Virus record (IMG/VR): IMGVR_UViG_3300006751_004060
Coordinates: 1 to 46,491 of that record
Direction: 5' to 3' (one strand)
Source: a virus
Length of the DNA: 46,491 nt
Positions 43,311-46,491 of this stretch are shown piece after piece. The number at the start of each line of letters is the position of its first letter. The stretch's first letter is position 1. Below the pieces are notes generated by a model. That model saw only the letters and a program-made list of their open reading frames with translations, was not told the origin of the DNA and did not search any database. The position numbers and the translations under genes are program-made.

Positions 43311-45043
43311 AACTTCATGTCATCCAGCTTGCCAGGTATAATAGAGCCATCTGGCCCGGGACTTCCGACCACCTTTGGTTCGTGTATTTCATTAGGATCT
43401 GACATTACTTCGCACAAAAGAGGGCCATTGTAAGATAAGACGTCGCCCAGAACGTCATCTATTTCATTGTTCTTGGAAATCTTAAAATATTTCAAACCAT
43501 ATGCGTTAGCTATCTTCTCAAGATCAGGGAAACTGACACCAGAAGATGGGCCTGTGGCCACCATTCTGCCGCCAAGATAAGATTCCTGGGTCATTTTAAT
43601 CGATAGATATCCCTGATTATTCATCACAATCAGCTTAACTGGCAAGTTGTGATGTACTAATGTTTGTAGTTCTTGGATATTCATTTGCAGGCTGCCGTCT
43701 CCCTCCAGGCAAACTACCGGATCTTTATCGTTCGCAAAACACGCACCAATGGCTGCTGGTAGCCCGTAGCCCATCGCGGCACAACCAGTATTGGTGAACA
43801 TCCTTTGGTCGCCTCTGAGGCGCATGGCATGCATTGTAACCACATTTGCAGAACCGTCGCTGGTGATGATGGGAATCTCGCCGTCATTGAGTTCGCTGAG
43901 TCTATCAATCAGGACATAATTGCTGACATACTTCTCATTCTCAATATGCTTGTCCAATACGATTCTTTGTTTGGAGAACATTTCTTTGCACTCGCTTTGC
44001 CATTCCGAGATGTCTCCTGCTGATGCCTCATTTCTAAGCATCATATTAAAGAACTCTCTTGCATCAGAACAAATGGTCAGATCTGGGTGTAGGTTTTCTT
44101 TTCTTAATTCGTCGGGATCAATATCAACATAGACTTTATATGCATTTCGGCCGAAATCTTCATGATCGTAACCCGTCTGTTTTACCGTTAGGCGAGATCC
44201 CACACAAATAATCAAATCACTTTTCTGAAGAATATGGTTTCCCGCGGGTTGGCCGAGCACACCAAACCGGCCGCAATAATGTTCATAATCTTCATTAACC
44301 AAATCATTCCCATTGATTCCTGTTATAACAGGAATCTTAGTATATTCCAGAAATGTTCTCATCTGGTTAACAGCGTTTGACAAACGCACGCCATTGCCAA
44401 CAATCAAAAGTGGCTTTTGGAAATTTCGAAGGCGCCCAAGTACTTCAACAAACTCTGATGGAGGCGGCTTTGGAATGCCAAAAGAATTAGGGCGCCCAGA
44501 GCGCAAGTTTTTTTCTTCAATCTGTGTTTTTTGTATATTTAGGGGAATATCCAGCCATACTGGGCCGGGTCGATTGTTGGTAGCGGTAATGCAGGCCATG
44601 TCCAAGTGGTATTTAATGTCTTCTGCTTTCTCTACAGTTGCGGCGTATTTTGTAAGTGGACGCACTACATTGATAATATCCACTTCTTGATCTCCAATCT
44701 GCCTTACGTTGAGGCCGGTCGCTCCAAGAGTCTGATGCAGGGCAACTTGTCCTGAGATGAATATTGTTGGAATAGAGTCCGTCCAACATCCCATCAGGCC
44801 TGTGATGGCGTTCGTACCGCCGGGTCCAGTTGTTACAATGCAGGCCCCCAGGCCATTAGAAAGGCGGGCATAACCTTCTGCGGCGATGGCGCATGCCTGT
44901 TCGTGATGGTTGCACACATATTCTAGTTCTTCTGACTTGCCAATCGCGTCGATTAAGTGCATGCAGCCACCGCCCGAAATTAGAAATACGTGCTTTACGC
45001 CTTGTTCGGCGAGATATTTCATAATGTAATCTGATACGTTCAT
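43307..45043 (-). CDS. TPP-dependent enzyme, acetolactate synthase-like
   Basis: The protein has 578 residues from the ATG at 45043, in ATGA overlap with the HAD gene; a TTG two codons earlier is less likely. Glu48 (NHHEQACAIAAEGYA) is the catalytic glutamate; VTTGPGGTNAITG is typical of the family. EGDGSLQMNIQELQ through IVMNNQGYLSI (about 445-475) is the GDG...NN thiamine/metal motif. ALS-like enzymes decarboxylate pyruvate and add the C2 unit to an acceptor. In sugar clusters a homologue, YerE, adds this unit to a CDP-3,6-dideoxy-4-keto-hexose to make yersiniose. The E1-like dehydrase nearby fits such a role, but ordinary acetolactate synthase cannot be excluded. Confidence 0.88.
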   Translation of the reverse strand: MNVSDYIMKYLAEQGVKHVFLISGGGCMHLIDAIGKSEELEYVCNHHEQACAIAAEGYARLSNGLGACIVTTGPGGTNAITGLMGCWTDSIPTIFISGQVALHQTLGATGLNVRQIGDQEVDIINVVRPLTKYAATVEKAEDIKYHLDMACITATNNRPGPVWLDIPLNIQKTQIEEKNLRSGRPNSFGIPKPPPSEFVEVLGRLRNFQKPLLIVGNGVRLSNAVNQMRTFLEYTKIPVITGINGNDLVNEDYEHYCGRFGVLGQPAGNHILQKSDLIICVGSRLTVKQTGYDHEDFGRNAYKVYVDIDPDELRKENLHPDLTICSDAREFFNMMLRNEASAGDISEWQSECKEMFSKQRIVLDKHIENEKYVSNYVLIDRLSELNDGEIPIITSDGSANVVTMHAMRLRGDQRMFTNTGCAAMGYGLPAAIGACFANDKDPVVCLEGDGSLQMNIQELQTLVHHNLPVKLIVMNNQGYLSIKMTQESYLGGRMVATGPSSGVSFPDLEKIANAYGLKYFKISKNNEIDDVLGDVLSYNGPLLCEVMSDPNEIHEPKVVGSPGPDGSIIPGKLDDMKL

Positions 45044-45333
45044 GACCAATCATCCGTGTTCATGTTTTTGTCATCAATAAACAAATCGTAGTAAGGTTTT
45101 CCAAATTTTAGATCATGATATTTGACGCCCCATTCAGCAAATTGCTTCTCGGTTACCTCTCTCCAATCGATGCCGGTCACAGTTCCACGGGCGGTCCAAT
45201 AGACAATGGTGTTTCCTTCGTCATATAGTTTATTCGCCTTCTCGATGTTCTCCAAGATAGGCTGGGCTGTGGAATATTCTGGCTTGTCAGGAGATTTGCA
45301 TATGGTCTCGTCGATGTCGATATAGATAATCAT
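45040..45333 (-). CDS. Small HAD-superfamily phosphatase-like protein
   Basis: The protein has 97 residues. IYIDIDETIC gives the HAD DxDxT motif (D6, D8, T10), TIVYWTARG the second motif, and GKPYYDLFIDDKNM the third and fourth (Lys and Asp-Asp). Such short HAD proteins occur in capsule and LPS clusters, where they may remove phosphates from sugar intermediates. A phosphatase for a heptose or nonulosonate 9-phosphate would fit this cluster, but the substrate is unknown. The 13-base upstream gap is A+T only except one base pair and gives no clear promoter. Confidence 0.85.
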   Translation of the reverse strand: MIIYIDIDETICKSPDKPEYSTAQPILENIEKANKLYDEGNTIVYWTARGTVTGIDWREVTEKQFAEWGVKYHDLKFGKPYYDLFIDDKNMNTDDWS

Positions 45334-45346
45334 ATTATATTATAAC

Positions 45347-46099
45347 CTATTCGGCTTGTGGCTGCCACTTTTTTTTCCAATATTCTTGAATAACACGGTC
45401 GTAATCTATTTCTTTTTTACTTTCATGAACTCTCCACGTGCATTGTTTGCCGTGCCATCGGTAATAATACCCCAGATGTTTGGGTACCGGGTATATCAAT
45501 ACTCCATTGTCCGCTAAACAACAAAACATGTCATAATCTGCTGCACCGGCGGGGGTTATATCATTTTCCTTGTGGGCTTCCATTACTAAATGATCATAAA
45601 CATCGCGATGATAAATCACCGTGGGAGTGCAAACGGGGCTTCTCTCCATGCATTGTTTTTTAAAGTCTGCCAATCCTTTATATGAGTTTTGTATTTTATT
45701 AACTTGAACTCCGTTTTGAACTCCTGCTATATGGCTTTGTATACATTTTATTTTTTCTGGGTTATGTAGAATAATTTCCATACAGTTGGAAATATAATCT
45801 TTTGATACATAATCGTCCGACGCAATAAATGTGAAATACTCAGCATCAATGGTGTGGAATGCGTGGTCAAATGCCTCTCTATATGAATTTGGATATATAT
45901 TTTTAATCTTGAAGACATTCATTAGTATGCCGTTCTTTGCAAGATCGACTAAATATTCAAATGTCTCATCGGTGCTTTCGTTGTCATATGCAAATATCTC
46001 AAAGTTTTCGTAATCTTGGGCTGCCACAGATTCGATGCACTGATCGACAAACTCCATTGAGTTGTAACAGGGAACTATGATAGCGACCTTCGGCTTCAT
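45347..46099 (-). CDS. Family 2 glycosyltransferase
   Basis: The protein has 250 residues. It opens with KVAIIVPCYNSMEFVDQCIESVAAQDY, the standard GT-A nucleotide-binding start, then IFAYDNESTDET (donor-binding Asp), and FIASDDYVSKDY, the metal-binding Asp-rich motif. The C-terminal part is variable, as usual for acceptor specificity, with YYRWHGKQCTWR near the end. It would transfer a sugar from an NDP donor during assembly of the glycan; donor and acceptor are not identifiable. The ATG at 46099 overlaps the upstream stop by 4 bases (ATGA). Confidence 0.88.
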   Translation of the reverse strand: MKPKVAIIVPCYNSMEFVDQCIESVAAQDYENFEIFAYDNESTDETFEYLVDLAKNGILMNVFKIKNIYPNSYREAFDHAFHTIDAEYFTFIASDDYVSKDYISNCMEIILHNPEKIKCIQSHIAGVQNGVQVNKIQNSYKGLADFKKQCMERSPVCTPTVIYHRDVYDHLVMEAHKENDITPAGAADYDMFCCLADNGVLIYPVPKHLGYYYRWHGKQCTWRVHESKKEIDYDRVIQEYWKKKWQPQAE

Positions 46100-46491
46100 A
46101 ACTTCAACAAGCTCTCAACTCTATTTGTATAGCAATGATTCTCTAAAATATTTTGTATATTCTTTTCTTTTAAATCATTCAATTCTCGATCTGATAGACT
46201 CACATATTGTTTTGTAATTTCTACTATTTCCTGAGCGTCTAATGATGTTTTAAGTTCTGGAAAAATCCTGTTTAGTTGGCCTACGGTATCCGACACCAGG
46301 CATCCATTGAGGCCTAAAGATTTAAATGTTCTCTCGTTCGTATCTGTGCCTAGGGTCCTCTGGTATGCGTCGTGTATATTCAGCGTGACACGGCTGCTGC
46401 TCATCAGCTGAGTTTCTTGCTCATGCGTCAGGTTCTTTTCAACAAAAAAGGCACACTTCAGGCCGGAAGCTTTAAATTTAGAGAAGATGTC
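46096..46491 (-). CDS. Glycosyltransferase C-terminal fragment, CgeB/GT4-like (start off the right edge)
   Basis: The frame is open from the right edge (DIFSKFKASGLKCAFFVEKN...) to a TGA at 46096, giving 131 codons; an internal ATG at 46404 is probably not the start. The segment VTLNIHDAYQRTLGTDTNERTFKSLGLNGCLVSD resembles the donor-binding region of CgeB-like and GT4/GT1-like glycosyltransferases ('lN....g...R.fE....Gc.llsd'), where sugar nucleotide phosphates are held. The rest is a helical tail. As the upstream part is missing, the donor and the full domain order cannot be stated. Confidence 0.65.
   Translation of the reverse strand, partial: DIFSKFKASGLKCAFFVEKNLTHEQETQLMSSSRVTLNIHDAYQRTLGTDTNERTFKSLGLNGCLVSDTVGQLNRIFPELKTSLDAQEIVEITKQYVSLSDRELNDLKEKNIQNILENHCYTNRVESLLKL

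Noticed and set aside
45334-45351. TATAATATAAT before the HAD gene as a promoter
   Set aside because: It lies directly against the start codon, leaving no room for a leader, and similar A+T-rich strings precede many starts here; more likely just an open translation start region.
1-46491. Cellular O-antigen locus or prophage remnant
   Set aside because: The gapless single-strand array with gp6, gp25, gp55-like and hub hydrolases, and the absence of integrase, tRNA attachment sites or chromosomal genes, favour a lytic phage genome.

Overview
The window looks like one continuous piece of a large T4-like (contractile-tailed) phage genome, probably from an aquatic metagenome. Every gene I can support lies on the minus strand, so transcription runs from base 46491 towards base 1. 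The phage assignment rests on a T4-type baseplate pair (gp25-like and gp6-like), a gp55-like late sigma factor, three tail-hub-type cell-wall hydrolases and two giant virion proteins. I see no integrase, tRNA, rRNA, IS element or CRISPR array. The host cannot be read from this sequence; a Gram-negative bacterium with a complex surface glycan is an inference.

Right part (about 27.5-46.5 kb, first in transcription order): a dense sugar module of 20 genes. It holds two glycosyltransferases (one partial), a small HAD phosphatase, a TPP-dependent acetolactate-synthase-like enzyme, NAD-dependent epimerases/dehydratases, a NeuB-family nonulosonic acid synthase, a 3-dehydroquinate-synthase-like sugar-phosphate cyclase, a sedoheptulokinase-like FGGY kinase, an E1-type (RfbH/DdhC) 3-dehydrase, a 4,6-dehydratase, a GT29-like sialyltransferase, a CMP-nonulosonate synthetase fused to a cupin, a second transferase-like protein (GT42/DUF115-like), an SDR, a lysine-6-aminotransferase-like PLP enzyme, two oxidoreductases, a GmhA-like isomerase, and the Gmd/GDP-fucose synthase pair. 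Read together they suggest a complex glycan containing a nonulosonic (sialic-acid-like) sugar, GDP-fucose and at least one deoxy or branched sugar, with a possible C7/cyclitol branch.

Middle (25.5-27.5 kb): small phage genes, a FmdB-like zinc ribbon, a membrane-anchored small protein and the gp55-like sigma factor.

Left part (1-25.5 kb): the tail module. Three paralogues share one N-terminal module and carry M15, M23 and lytic-transglycosylase-like C-termini. They are followed by a spike-like protein, a 2317-residue structural protein, gp25, gp6, a DNRLRE-like protein, and a LamG-containing protein of at least 3235 residues that runs off the left edge.

Genes are packed end to end. Most junctions overlap by 1-56 bases, many as ATGA or TAATG, which implies translational coupling. 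No stretch longer than 70 bases lacks a gene; the largest gap is 21453-21521, which has promoter-like A+T-rich sequence. I found no convincing rho-independent terminator. The sugar and tail modules therefore appear to be transcribed together, and both share the same GC-rich palindrome habit (GGCGCC, GCCGGC) in an otherwise fairly A+T-rich sequence, so the sugar module looks long resident rather than newly acquired.
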